NCBI GenBank assembly: GCA_049426725.1
Contig: JBMSYN010000018.1
Location: forward strand, 1 to 46,280
DNA: 46,280 bases
DNA from: UBA961 sp049426725
GTDB lineage: Bacteria; Bacteroidota; Ignavibacteria; Kapaibacteriales; UBA961
Direction of reading: 5' to 3'
Below the pieces are notes generated by a model. The model did not search any database. It worked only from the letters and a program-made list of their open reading frames with translations, and was not told the DNA's origin. This document shows positions 32,754 to 40,408 of the stretch, piece by piece. The position numbers and the translations under genes are program-made. Position 1 is the first letter of the stretch, and each line of letters starts with the position of its first letter.

Positions 32754-32981
32754 ATGGAAAAAGAAGCATTTGCATGGTTGGGCGCCGGTCTTGGCGTGGG
32801 TATCACCGTGTTTGGTGTAGGAACTGGTATCGGACCACTCGTTGCGGCAGCGCTCGAAGCTGGTGCACGTCAACCTGAATCCGCAAAAGATGCTCGTACA
32901 ACAATGATTATCGGTGCTGCGCTTATCGAAGGTGTTGCACTTTTGGCATGTATCATTTGTATCCTTCTCGCAACAAAATAA
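32754..32981 (+). CDS. atpE: ATP synthase F0 subunit c
   Basis: The 75-residue hairpin proteolipid has two helices joined by the polar ARQPESAKDAR loop. The ion-binding glutamate is in GAALIEGVALLA. The residue after Glu is Gly and not the Ser/Thr of sodium-binding rings, so the enzyme is probably proton-coupled. Glycine packing motifs GAGLGVGITVFGVGTGIG mark helix 1. It follows atpB after 59 bases with a strong ribosome-binding site. Confidence 0.97.
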   Translation: MEKEAFAWLGAGLGVGITVFGVGTGIGPLVAAALEAGARQPESAKDARTTMIIGAALIEGVALLACIICILLATK

Positions 32982-33003
32982 TTTGTTCGAGACGAATCTT
33001 CGC

Positions 33004-33067
33004 AAGGCAGTCCTGCAATGGTGGGGCTGCCATGCCTTTCAAAATCCGTTTTGTGTACTGACCAAAA
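33004..33067 (+). other. Alternative hairpins between atpE and atpF
   Basis: The 113-base gap holds competing inverted repeats. AAGGCA (33004-33009) can pair with TGCCTT (33033-33038), while GGCAG (33006-33010) can pair with CTGCC (33027-33031). Next, TTTTG (33049-33053) can pair with either CAAAA at 33040-33044 or CAAAA at 33063-33067. No T-run follows, so this is not a simple terminator. A role in mRNA processing or stability is a guess. Confidence 0.35.
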
Positions 33068-33094
33068 CATTTACTCACGATCAACAGAAATAGT

Positions 33095-33589
33095 ATGGAC
33101 GCTTTGCTTAGTGTGAATCCCGGTTTGATGATCTGGACGCTCATCAATTTTTTCCTGTTTTTCTTCCTTCTCGGAAAGTTTGGTTTCAAACCCATGCTTG
33201 CCGCATTGGAAGCGCGTGAACAGCGAATCAATGATTCGATAGATCAGGCAGAACAAGCCAATGAATTGGCTCAAAAGTCCATGCAAGAGACTCGCGAGAA
33301 ATTAGCTAAGGCGCAGGGCGAAGTCATGGACATGCTCAAAGAGGGCAAAGTTCAGGCAGAGACAATCATCCGTAATGCATCTGAGGAAGCCGAGCGCATC
33401 AAGCAGGCAAAACTTGATGAAGCATTGCGTGAAATTGCGCGTGAAAAAGACATTGCATTGCAATCTTTACGTACAGAGATGGCAACACTCATCGTGCAGG
33501 CGACAGACAAAGTGATTGGCAAAGTTGTCAATGCCGAACAACACCGTGCATTGATCGATGCAACAGTCAATGAATTGTCAAACAATTAA
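33095..33589 (+). CDS. atpF: ATP synthase F0 subunit b
   Basis: The 164-residue peripheral-stalk subunit has one N-terminal membrane helix (GLMIWTLINFFLFFFLLGKFGFKPM). A long charged helix with coiled-coil spacing follows (about residues 35-135, e.g. ALEAREQRINDSIDQAEQ), with the IVQATDKVIGKVV end region. Length and position before atpH fit. Confidence 0.95.
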   Translation: MDALLSVNPGLMIWTLINFFLFFFLLGKFGFKPMLAALEAREQRINDSIDQAEQANELAQKSMQETREKLAKAQGEVMDMLKEGKVQAETIIRNASEEAERIKQAKLDEALREIAREKDIALQSLRTEMATLIVQATDKVIGKVVNAEQHRALIDATVNELSNN

Positions 33590-33610
33590 TCAGCTGCGAG
33601 CAAAATCTCC

Positions 33611-34171
33611 ATGGCATCTTCAACACGCATAGCACAACGATACGCATCTGCATTGATGGACCAAGCATTGGCTGATGGAACATTGGAACAGATCAATAGT
33701 GACTTTCAATATATCATGTCTCTTGTTCGTGAATCTGATGAAATGGTAGCTGTTTTAAACAGCCCGGTGATTCGTTACAATACCAAAGTTGGCATTTTGA
33801 AAGAAGTTTTCGGATCTCATGTTTCAACTCTCATGATGAATTTTCTCATCATGCTTGCTGAAAAAAGAAGAGAATCCATATTGCCCGACATTGCGGCTTC
33901 ATTCACAGAAATGTACAATGAAGAGAAAAAACTCATTCCTGTGGGATTCACCTCGGCAGTAGAATTGGATGAGACAATGCGCGCAACATTGATAGACACA
34001 ATTGCAAAAAGAACAGGCAAAACCGTTTTGCCAACATTTTCCGTAGATGCTGCATTGAAAGGTGGAATCACCATTCTTATTGCGGATACTATGATTGATG
34101 CCTCTTTGAGACATCAGCTTGACATGTTATATCGCGAACTGACAGGATCTGTAGCTCATTCTACAATTTGA
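33611..34171 (+). CDS. atpH: ATP synthase F1 subunit delta
   Basis: The 186-residue stalk protein connects F1 to subunit b. It opens RIAQRYASALMDQAL and has LNSPVIRYNTKVGILKEVF. It ends with the strand-turn motif (VDAALKGGITILIADTMIDASLRHQLDMLYREL), where G-G-I is the family signature. It starts 21 bases after atpF; a foreign gene separates it from atpA. Confidence 0.95.
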   Translation: MASSTRIAQRYASALMDQALADGTLEQINSDFQYIMSLVRESDEMVAVLNSPVIRYNTKVGILKEVFGSHVSTLMMNFLIMLAEKRRESILPDIAASFTEMYNEEKKLIPVGFTSAVELDETMRATLIDTIAKRTGKTVLPTFSVDAALKGGITILIADTMIDASLRHQLDMLYRELTGSVAHSTI

Positions 34172-34202
34172 TGAGTAACTATTTCACTAAGGGTGTGATT
34201 CG

Positions 34203-34997
34203 ATGGTTCAGATATGTATCGCCTTCATCTTGGCATTAATGTTTGGTCATGATGTTCTGGCACAAGAAAATTCTGCATCTGATGATGCTGCGATTAGTTC
34301 ATTGAAATTAAAGCCGCGACATGGATTGTTTTACATGTCCATGGGCTCCGGAAATCCACAAGGAGATTTTCAGAGCAATATTGGTTCAGGAGGATTTGCC
34401 TTCCTCATGGGTGGAGGATATTCCTTCGAACCGATACTTCCTGCACGATATACAGGATTCAATGCATCACTTGTTCTCGGTGCTGAATTAGGTTATGTGA
34501 CATTGAACAGAAATAGAAGACCCGCGGCATTCTATAAATTTTACGACGATTACATTTATACGAATTCAGTCGTACCCATCGATCTCTTTGCACGATTGCA
34601 ATTGAATCTTGCACAATGGGTTTTTCCCTATGCCGAGATTTCCGGTGGAATGAATATATACTCTGCTACAACGGACGGAGAATATAGAGAAAGAGTTGTC
34701 CGAGAAGGACGCGAAGAATGGGAAACAAGAACTGATGAAATTTATTCATCTCGCAATGTTTTCTGGAAATACGGAATCGGCACCGGTGTGATGATCAAAT
34801 TGGTTGAGAACATTACATTGCCGAATAAAGCAAATAGCATTTTGCTTGACATCAAAGCGCGGTACAATTATGGCACCAGATCCAATTATCAAAAAGTGAT
34901 CGATGTGGATGCAAATGGTACAACGATGGTAGAGGAATATGCAAATGCCGGAACAGATATATTGTTCTTTCAAGCAGGCATTGCCTTCCGATTTTAA
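34203..34997 (+). CDS. Outer-membrane beta-barrel protein inserted in the ATP synthase operon
   Basis: The 264-residue protein has a signal peptide (MVQICIAFILALMFGHDVLAQ). Barrel-like strands follow (GLFYMSMGSGNPQGDF, GFAFLMGGGYSF, FNASLVLGAELGYVTL, LFARLQLNLAQWVFPYAEISGGMNIY, ILLDIKARYNYG) and it ends ILFFQAGIAFRF, with the terminal phenylalanine of BAM substrates. A charged loop (EYRERVVREGREEWETR) is likely external. The family looks like generic porin-like barrels of Bacteroidota. It lies 31 bases after atpH and 45 bases before atpA on the same strand. No function related to ATP synthase is known to me. Confidence 0.78.
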   Translation: MVQICIAFILALMFGHDVLAQENSASDDAAISSLKLKPRHGLFYMSMGSGNPQGDFQSNIGSGGFAFLMGGGYSFEPILPARYTGFNASLVLGAELGYVTLNRNRRPAAFYKFYDDYIYTNSVVPIDLFARLQLNLAQWVFPYAEISGGMNIYSATTDGEYRERVVREGREEWETRTDEIYSSRNVFWKYGIGTGVMIKLVENITLPNKANSILLDIKARYNYGTRSNYQKVIDVDANGTTMVEEYANAGTDILFFQAGIAFRF

Positions 34998-35042
34998 TAT
35001 GACTAATATTTATTTATTGACTAATACACAGGTAGTTTGATC

Positions 35043-36602
35043 ATGGCAGAAGTTCGACCCGAAGAGATTTCCGCTATTTTGCGCCGACAGCTTTCCGGCT
35101 TTGAGAATGAAGCCGACATCTATGAAGTCGGTACAGTTCTTCAAGTGGGCGATGGTGTTGCTCGCGTATATGGATTGACAAAAGTCCAAGCATCTGAATT
35201 GGTGGAATTCCCCAATGGTGTTATGGGTATGGTGCTCAATCTTGAAGAAGACAATGTGGGTGTAATTCTCTTTGGAGATGATCGCCTTGTAAAAGAAGGT
35301 GATACCGTACGCCGTACCGGCAAGATTGCATCCGTTCCTGTTGGAGAAGCTTTGCTTGGTCGTGTCGTGAATCCATTGGGCGTGCCCATTGATGGCAAAG
35401 GCCCCGTGATGACAAATCACACATTGCCAATCGAACGCAAAGCTTTGGGTGTTATCGAGCGTCAGCCCGTTACAGAACCATTGCAAACAGGTTTGAAAGC
35501 AATCGATGCATTGATTCCCATCGGTCGTGGTCAGCGCGAATTGATTATTGGTGATCGTCAAACCGGTAAAACAGTTGTTGCGCTCGACACCATCATCAAT
35601 CAAAAATATACTCATACAGAAGAAGCTAAAAAACTCGGTATCAATCCGGTGTATTGCATTTATGTTGCGATCGGGCAAAAAGGATCCACCGTTGCGAATG
35701 TTGTTTCAACACTTGAAAAACATGGCGCAATGGATTATACAATCATCGTTGCGGCAAATGCTGCTGACCCAGCTCCATTGCAATTCATCGCTCCATATTG
35801 CGGTGCATCAATGGGTGAATTCTTCCGTGATTCAGGTCGTCATTCACTTGTGATTTATGATGACTTGACAAAACAAGCTGCTGCTTATCGTCAAGTATCA
35901 TTGCTCCTTCGTCGTCCACCAGGACGTGAAGCATATCCCGGAGATATCTTCTATCTTCACAGCCGCTTGCTCGAGCGTGCAGCAAAATTGAGTGATGCAC
36001 TCGGTGGTGGCTCAATGACTGCGCTTCCTGTTATCGAAACCCAAGCAGGTGATGTGTCTGCCTATATTCCAACGAATGTTATTTCCATTACAGATGGACA
36101 GATTTATCTTGAATCCAATTTGTTCAATGCCGGTGTTCGCCCTGCTTTGAATGTTGGTATCTCGGTTTCTCGCGTGGGTGGTAATGCTCAAATCAAAGCA
36201 ATGAAGCGCGTTGCAGGTCCATTGAAACTTGAACTTGCGATGTTCCGTGAACTCGAAGCATTTGCAAAGTTTGGTTCAGATCTTGACAAATCCACCATGC
36301 AACAATTGCGTCGTGGTGCACGCTTGACTGAAATTTTGAAGCAACAGCAATATTCACCTGTTACACTTGAGCGTCAAATCGCGCTTGTGTTCGCAGCAAC
36401 AAATGGGTATCTCGATGAGATTCCCGTTGAGCTTTGCCGTGAATTCGAGGATGAATATCTCGAACTCATGGAAACAAAGCACAAAGCATTGTTATTCTCC
36501 ATCGTTGAAGTGAAAGATCTCACAGATCAAATCAAAAAAGATTTGAATGAAGTACTCACTTCATTTACTGAGAGATTCAAGGCGATTCGCGGAATCAATT
36601 GA
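35043..36602 (+). CDS. atpA: ATP synthase F1 subunit alpha
   Basis: This 519-residue subunit pairs with beta in the F1 hexamer and binds nucleotide without catalysis. It shows the P-loop GDRQTGKT, VYVAIGQKGSTVANV-like YVAIGQKGST, the DDLTKQA and RRPPGREAYPGDIF blocks, and the alpha signature PALNVGISVSRVG. It starts MAEVRPEEISAILRRQL. An in-frame TTG two codons earlier is less likely. atpD and atpC are not in this window, so beta and epsilon must lie elsewhere, as in Chlorobi. Confidence 0.98.
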   Translation: MAEVRPEEISAILRRQLSGFENEADIYEVGTVLQVGDGVARVYGLTKVQASELVEFPNGVMGMVLNLEEDNVGVILFGDDRLVKEGDTVRRTGKIASVPVGEALLGRVVNPLGVPIDGKGPVMTNHTLPIERKALGVIERQPVTEPLQTGLKAIDALIPIGRGQRELIIGDRQTGKTVVALDTIINQKYTHTEEAKKLGINPVYCIYVAIGQKGSTVANVVSTLEKHGAMDYTIIVAANAADPAPLQFIAPYCGASMGEFFRDSGRHSLVIYDDLTKQAAAYRQVSLLLRRPPGREAYPGDIFYLHSRLLERAAKLSDALGGGSMTALPVIETQAGDVSAYIPTNVISITDGQIYLESNLFNAGVRPALNVGISVSRVGGNAQIKAMKRVAGPLKLELAMFRELEAFAKFGSDLDKSTMQQLRRGARLTEILKQQQYSPVTLERQIALVFAATNGYLDEIPVELCREFEDEYLELMETKHKALLFSIVEVKDLTDQIKKDLNEVLTSFTERFKAIRGIN

Positions 36603-36623
36603 TAATACAGGAAATCTTGTACC

Positions 36624-37595
36624 ATGATTGCAGTCACAGGAGCAGCCGGATTCATCGGTAGTTGTTTCGTGAAAACGCTCAATGAAAAAGGATATGATGA
36701 TATCCTGATCATTGATTCGCTGGAGCAAGATGATCGCTGGAATAATCTAGTGACAAAAAAGTTTCGTGGCATTGAACATCCTGAGGTGTTCAAAAAAAAA
36801 TGCTCCGAAGGAATATATGATTCGCATGATATCACGGCTTTGATTCACATGGGTGCTTGCTCATCCACCACGGAAAGAAATGCCGAATATCTCCTTGAAA
36901 ACAATTATCGATATAGCATAGCCATGGCACAATTTGCAATGGCGCATGATATACCATTCATCTATGCAAGCAGCGCAGCCACTTATGGTGCCGGTGAAAA
37001 AGGGTATGATGATGCTTCGGTGAATGGATTACGTCCTTTGAATATGTATGGATATTCCAAACAACTATTTGATGAATGGATTATCAGTAATGGACTCGAA
37101 CAGTCCGTGACCGGTATTAAATTCTTCAATGTGTTTGGTCCGAATGAATATCACAAGGGTGATATGGCAAGCATGATTTACAAATCATGGAAACAAGTGC
37201 TCGCACAAGGTCATATCACATTGTTTGCTTCTGATATTGAGGAATATCCCGATGGAGGTCAAATGCGTGATTTCATATATGTGAAAGACGCATGCGAAGT
37301 AATGTGGAAGATCTTGGATTCAAAGAAATCACATGGAATCCTGAATCTTGGAACAGGAAAAGCCCGCACTTGGAATGATCTTGCACATGCAGTGTTCAAA
37401 GCACTCGGAAAACAATCTGATATTCGATATGTGTCCATGCCGGATTCACTCAAAGGACAATATCAATATTATACTCAAGCCGTGATGAGCAAATTACAAT
37501 CATCATACTCGGCACATGCATTTCTGGAATTGGAAGATAGCATAGCGGATTATGTTGGACACCATTTACAGAATTCGACAACACGATATTATTGA
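36624..37595 (+). CDS. hldD: ADP-L-glycero-D-manno-heptose 6-epimerase
   Basis: This 323-residue short-chain dehydrogenase-fold enzyme epimerises ADP-heptose for the LPS inner core. It has the NAD motif TGAAGFIGS, the heptose-epimerase segments DDRWNNL and HMGACSSTTE, YASSAATYG, and the catalytic YGYSK. FFNVFGPNEYHKGDMAS and GQMRDFIYVKD follow. It sits between atpA (21-base gap) and atpG (24-base gap) on the same strand, so it is presumably co-transcribed with ATP synthase. An A9 run lies inside the gene at codons 57-59. Confidence 0.95.
   Translation: MIAVTGAAGFIGSCFVKTLNEKGYDDILIIDSLEQDDRWNNLVTKKFRGIEHPEVFKKKCSEGIYDSHDITALIHMGACSSTTERNAEYLLENNYRYSIAMAQFAMAHDIPFIYASSAATYGAGEKGYDDASVNGLRPLNMYGYSKQLFDEWIISNGLEQSVTGIKFFNVFGPNEYHKGDMASMIYKSWKQVLAQGHITLFASDIEEYPDGGQMRDFIYVKDACEVMWKILDSKKSHGILNLGTGKARTWNDLAHAVFKALGKQSDIRYVSMPDSLKGQYQYYTQAVMSKLQSSYSAHAFLELEDSIADYVGHHLQNSTTRYY
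36792..36800 (+). repeat. A9 homopolymer inside hldD
   Basis: Nine consecutive A encode three lysines (KKK) before TGC. Such runs are prone to polymerase slippage, though they are less striking in AT-rich DNA. Confidence 0.6.
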
Positions 37596-37619
37596 CATCA
37601 CAACTTTTTAAGCATTGAT

Positions 37620-38498
37620 ATGGCAACACTGAGAGATATACGCAATCGCATCACAGCCGTGAAAAGTACGGCAAAGATTACCTCCGCCATGCGCATGGTT
37701 GCTGCAGCAAAATTGCGTAGGGCACAGGAAGCGATTTTATCGACAAGACCATATACCGAAAAATTTACAGAAGTGCTTTCCAATTTGGCTGGCTCAAATT
37801 CTGAGGATTATTATCATCCTTTGCTTCGTAAACCTGATACATTCAAACATATCGTTGTGATTGTCATTTCCTCTGATCGTGGTCTTTGCGGAAGTTTCAA
37901 TACGAATGTCCTCAGAATGGCTTCTCAATACATCGATCAAACAATTCCGGCTGAATTTCCACAAGCAAAAGTGAGTGTCATTTCCGTAGGGAGAAGATCA
38001 TCACAATTTTTTGCAAAAAGATCACAACCAGTCTTGGCTACATTCCCAGATATTTTTGGTCAATTGCAATTCAGTACCGCTGCAGAAATCGCAGGCATCG
38101 CCGCCAATGGATTCATCAATGAAGAGTTTGATCGCGTGATGATTTTCAACAATGAATTCAAATCAATAATCAAACAAGAAACAACGGTCAAACAACTATT
38201 GCCCGTTGAATCAGTACAAAATGAGCAAGCAATTACGAATGATTATATTTTCGAGCCAAGCCGTGGTGATATCATGGATGCGATTCTTCCAAAATTTGTG
38301 AATACACTTGTTTGGAAAGGTTTGCTCGAATCCAATGCTGCTGAACAAGCAGCACGCATGATGGCTATGGAAAGCGCAACTACAAATGCGCGTGATCTCA
38401 TTCGCTCATTGCAATTGTCATATAATAAAGCACGCCAAGCATCTATTACCACAGAAATGCTTGAAATCGTAGGTGGTGCAGAAGCTTTAAAGGCATAA
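37620..38498 (+). CDS. atpG: ATP synthase F1 subunit gamma
   Basis: This 292-residue central rotor subunit starts MATLRDIRNRITAVKSTAKITSAMRMVAAAKLRRAQ, the conserved N-terminal helix. SSDRGLCGSFN follows, and the C-terminal helix is ESATTNARDLIRSLQLSYNKARQASITTEMLEIVGGAEAL with the family signature ITTEMLEIVGGAEA. It is the last gene of this ATP synthase cluster and follows hldD after 24 bases. Confidence 0.97.
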   Translation: MATLRDIRNRITAVKSTAKITSAMRMVAAAKLRRAQEAILSTRPYTEKFTEVLSNLAGSNSEDYYHPLLRKPDTFKHIVVIVISSDRGLCGSFNTNVLRMASQYIDQTIPAEFPQAKVSVISVGRRSSQFFAKRSQPVLATFPDIFGQLQFSTAAEIAGIAANGFINEEFDRVMIFNNEFKSIIKQETTVKQLLPVESVQNEQAITNDYIFEPSRGDIMDAILPKFVNTLVWKGLLESNAAEQAARMMAMESATTNARDLIRSLQLSYNKARQASITTEMLEIVGGAEALKA

Positions 38499-38551
38499 AT
38501 GGTAGTGAATTACGCTATTTTCACACTTTTTAACATTCTTTGGCTCTTTTT

Positions 38552-38585
38552 GTTGATGTGTGGCATGTTTTTACATGTAATTTTG
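38552..38585 (+). promoter_or_regulatory. Promoter with overlapping palindrome upstream of the first four-cysteine lipoprotein
   Basis: GTTG (38552-38555), 22 bases, then TAATTTTG (38578-38585) fits the Bacteroidota promoter form. A perfect 10-base palindrome, TTACATGTAA (38571-38580), overlaps the start of the -7 element and could be an operator. Confidence 0.45.
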
Positions 38586-38619
38586 TATCATTAGATGTAC
38601 ACTATCCCATAAGGTTTTT

Positions 38620-39330
38620 ATGAAAAAGCAAATGTTGAGCGTTTTGCTCGCGATGATCATGGTTCTTGGTCTTTCCACATTGGTAACAAGTTGTGGTGAT
38701 GATCATTGCTCATCGCCAACCGAAACTGCAATCATTGATAATCAGGACGGCGTAGATTTTGATGCTGTCTATGCAAGCATATTTCCATCAGGCAATGAAG
38801 TGATTTCACAGGATGGTCCTCCAACACGTGGCGGCGGTCCCGGTAAACGTGACACAGTTCGTGGTGGTGGTGGTCGTGATACAGTAAGACGCGATACTAC
38901 AAGCAGACCAATGCCTTGGCAATCAGTTCTTCCATGTCTTAAACTCACACCTGAACAATCAGCAAAATTGCGCGAGTTTTCAGTTGCACAGCGTGACTGC
39001 GAAAAAGCAGCACGTGAGCAGTTCCGCAGTGTGATTGAGCCATTGCGTAAAGCACAACAATCAGAGATGGATGCAATTCGTGCAGATCTCAGAGCAGGAA
39101 CAATCACTCGTGAAGAAGCTGCTGCAAAAGTTAAAGCACTTAATGAAAGAATGAGAGCAGCTACACAAACCGCAGAAGCACAAGTTCGTGCGGCAGTCAA
39201 AGCTTGTATGGACGCATTCTTCTCAAGTTTTGAATCTATCATGACGCCTGAACAACTTGCAATGTGGATGGAATGGAAAAAGACAGGTAAATCTCCTTGT
39301 CCAAGAAATCCAATTGGTACAAGACCCTAA
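38620..39330 (+). CDS. Four-cysteine lipoprotein with LTxxQ-like helical domain (paralogue 1)
   Basis: The 236-residue lipoprotein has lipobox LVTSC (Cys25). An acidic segment and a Gly/Arg/Asp linker with two RDTVR copies follow, then a helical domain from about residue 105 to the end. That domain begins CLKLTPEQSAKL, continues with RDCEKAAREQF, a long charged helix and VKACMDAF, and closes with IMTPEQLAMWMEWKKTGKSPC. The two TPEQ motifs recall the LTxxQ motif of Spy/CpxP periplasmic chaperones. Four mature cysteines, all shared with the next gene, suggest two disulfides. It is flanked by its own promoter and terminator, so it is transcribed singly. A stress-chaperone role is a guess. Confidence 0.8.
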   Translation: MKKQMLSVLLAMIMVLGLSTLVTSCGDDHCSSPTETAIIDNQDGVDFDAVYASIFPSGNEVISQDGPPTRGGGPGKRDTVRGGGGRDTVRRDTTSRPMPWQSVLPCLKLTPEQSAKLREFSVAQRDCEKAAREQFRSVIEPLRKAQQSEMDAIRADLRAGTITREEAAAKVKALNERMRAATQTAEAQVRAAVKACMDAFFSSFESIMTPEQLAMWMEWKKTGKSPCPRNPIGTRP

Positions 39331-39350
39331 TAGAAAACGACTTCTACTCA

Positions 39351-39381
39351 AGCCTCATCGATTGATGAGGCTTTTTTTTTG
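39351..39381 (+). terminator. Rho-independent terminator after four-cysteine lipoprotein 1
   Basis: AGCCTCATC (39351-39359), loop GATT, GATGAGGCT (39364-39372), then a T-run of ten: a perfect 9-bp stem. Confidence 0.93.
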
Positions 39382-39596
39382 TCTTCTGTAACCAATATTG
39401 AGTTGTTAGTGTTATAACAATTGAGAAAGACACATACCAAAGTCACATAAGCTTGTAACCAAAAATGCGCAGCTTTGTTATTGTCTTCGAGAGCGAGAAT
39501 AAACCTTTCAATGAGCGATTCGGTCAGATAACCGGAAATCTGAACAAAAGCTCAGTAAAAAAAAGAAATCTTCACTTTTTTATAAGGAATACCACT

Positions 39597-40289
39597 ATGA
39601 ACAAACTCATCACGAAAAGCATGTTGATGCTTACTGCAGTGTTTGTCACAGTATTTGCTTCTAGCTGTACTGATCAACTCTCAACAATTTCACCGATTGT
39701 TGACAATTCTACCGAGACATTTGCAAGTGTGTATGATGCAGAATCAATTGCATCCTCCATCATTGACAATACAGATGATGGTTTATCTGCAAAAGGCGAT
39801 CGTGGTCGCGGCCCTGGTCGTGGCAAAGATGATCGTGATGGAGATAATAGAGGCGATAGCCTTCGTCCGAAGCGCGCTCATCTTCGTCAAGTCATCGATT
39901 GCTTGAAATTGTCTGCAGAGCAAATGACACAATTGCAATCATTGATCAATGCAAAGCGCGATTGCGAAAAAGCGGCAAAAGAACAATTTAAGGCTACAGC
40001 GGGTCCGATCCGTGAAGCTGAAATTGCTTTGCATAAATCGCTTCGTGAGCAAATGGCGGCAGGTACAATCACGAGAGCTGATGCCAATGCACAATTGGAA
40101 GCATTTAAAGCTAAGAATGCAGCCACAATGCAAGCAGCTATCGAAACAATGAAAGCAGCGGTAAAAGCTTGCAATGATGCATTGGAAGCAGCAATCATTG
40201 CTATGTTGACACCCGAGCAATTATTACTCTGGAATCAATGGAAAGCAACAGGCACCAATCCTTGTGATTCACCGGTCACCAATGGCTGA
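39597..40289 (+). CDS. Four-cysteine lipoprotein with LTxxQ-like helical domain (paralogue 2)
   Basis: The 230-residue lipoprotein has lipobox VFASSC, an acidic segment, and a Gly/Arg/Asp linker (GRGPGRGKDDRDGD). The helical domain parallels the previous gene block for block: CLKLSAEQMTQL, RDCEKAAKEQF, GTITRADA, VKACNDAL, MLTPEQLLLWNQWKATGTNPC. All four cysteines are kept. AAGGA lies eight bases before the ATG. The 216-base leader region from 39381 holds small hairpins (for example TCAGAT 39524-39529 with ATCTGA 39538-39543) and no exact promoter match. The pair looks like a tandem duplication with separate transcription units. Confidence 0.8.
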   Translation: MNKLITKSMLMLTAVFVTVFASSCTDQLSTISPIVDNSTETFASVYDAESIASSIIDNTDDGLSAKGDRGRGPGRGKDDRDGDNRGDSLRPKRAHLRQVIDCLKLSAEQMTQLQSLINAKRDCEKAAKEQFKATAGPIREAEIALHKSLREQMAAGTITRADANAQLEAFKAKNAATMQAAIETMKAAVKACNDALEAAIIAMLTPEQLLLWNQWKATGTNPCDSPVTNG

Positions 40290-40311
40290 AACACAGATTT
40301 GCTGAAAAATC

Positions 40312-40342
40312 AAGCCCCGAATCAAGATTCGGGGCTTTTTTT
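40312..40342 (+). terminator. Rho-independent terminator after four-cysteine lipoprotein 2
   Basis: AAGCCCCGAAT (40312-40322), loop CAAG, ATTCGGGGCTT (40327-40337), then T-run to 40342: a perfect 11-bp stem. Confidence 0.93.
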
Positions 40343-40408
40343 ATGCGCATTTCGGAATGCAAGGTCAGTTTCCGTAATTTCGCATGAGATTACAATGGCA
40401 AGTGCATC

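Noticed and set aside
35010..35678. A 222-codon antisense open frame over atpA
   Set aside because: It lies entirely opposite the well-conserved atpA reading frame, is rich in Cys, His and Asn in a way typical of antisense frames, and shows no domain.
38830..38920. Direct-repeat look of the Gly/Arg/Asp linker in the first four-cysteine lipoprotein
   Set aside because: Two imperfect RDTVR copies and glycine runs are low-complexity coding sequence, not a CRISPR or tandem array.
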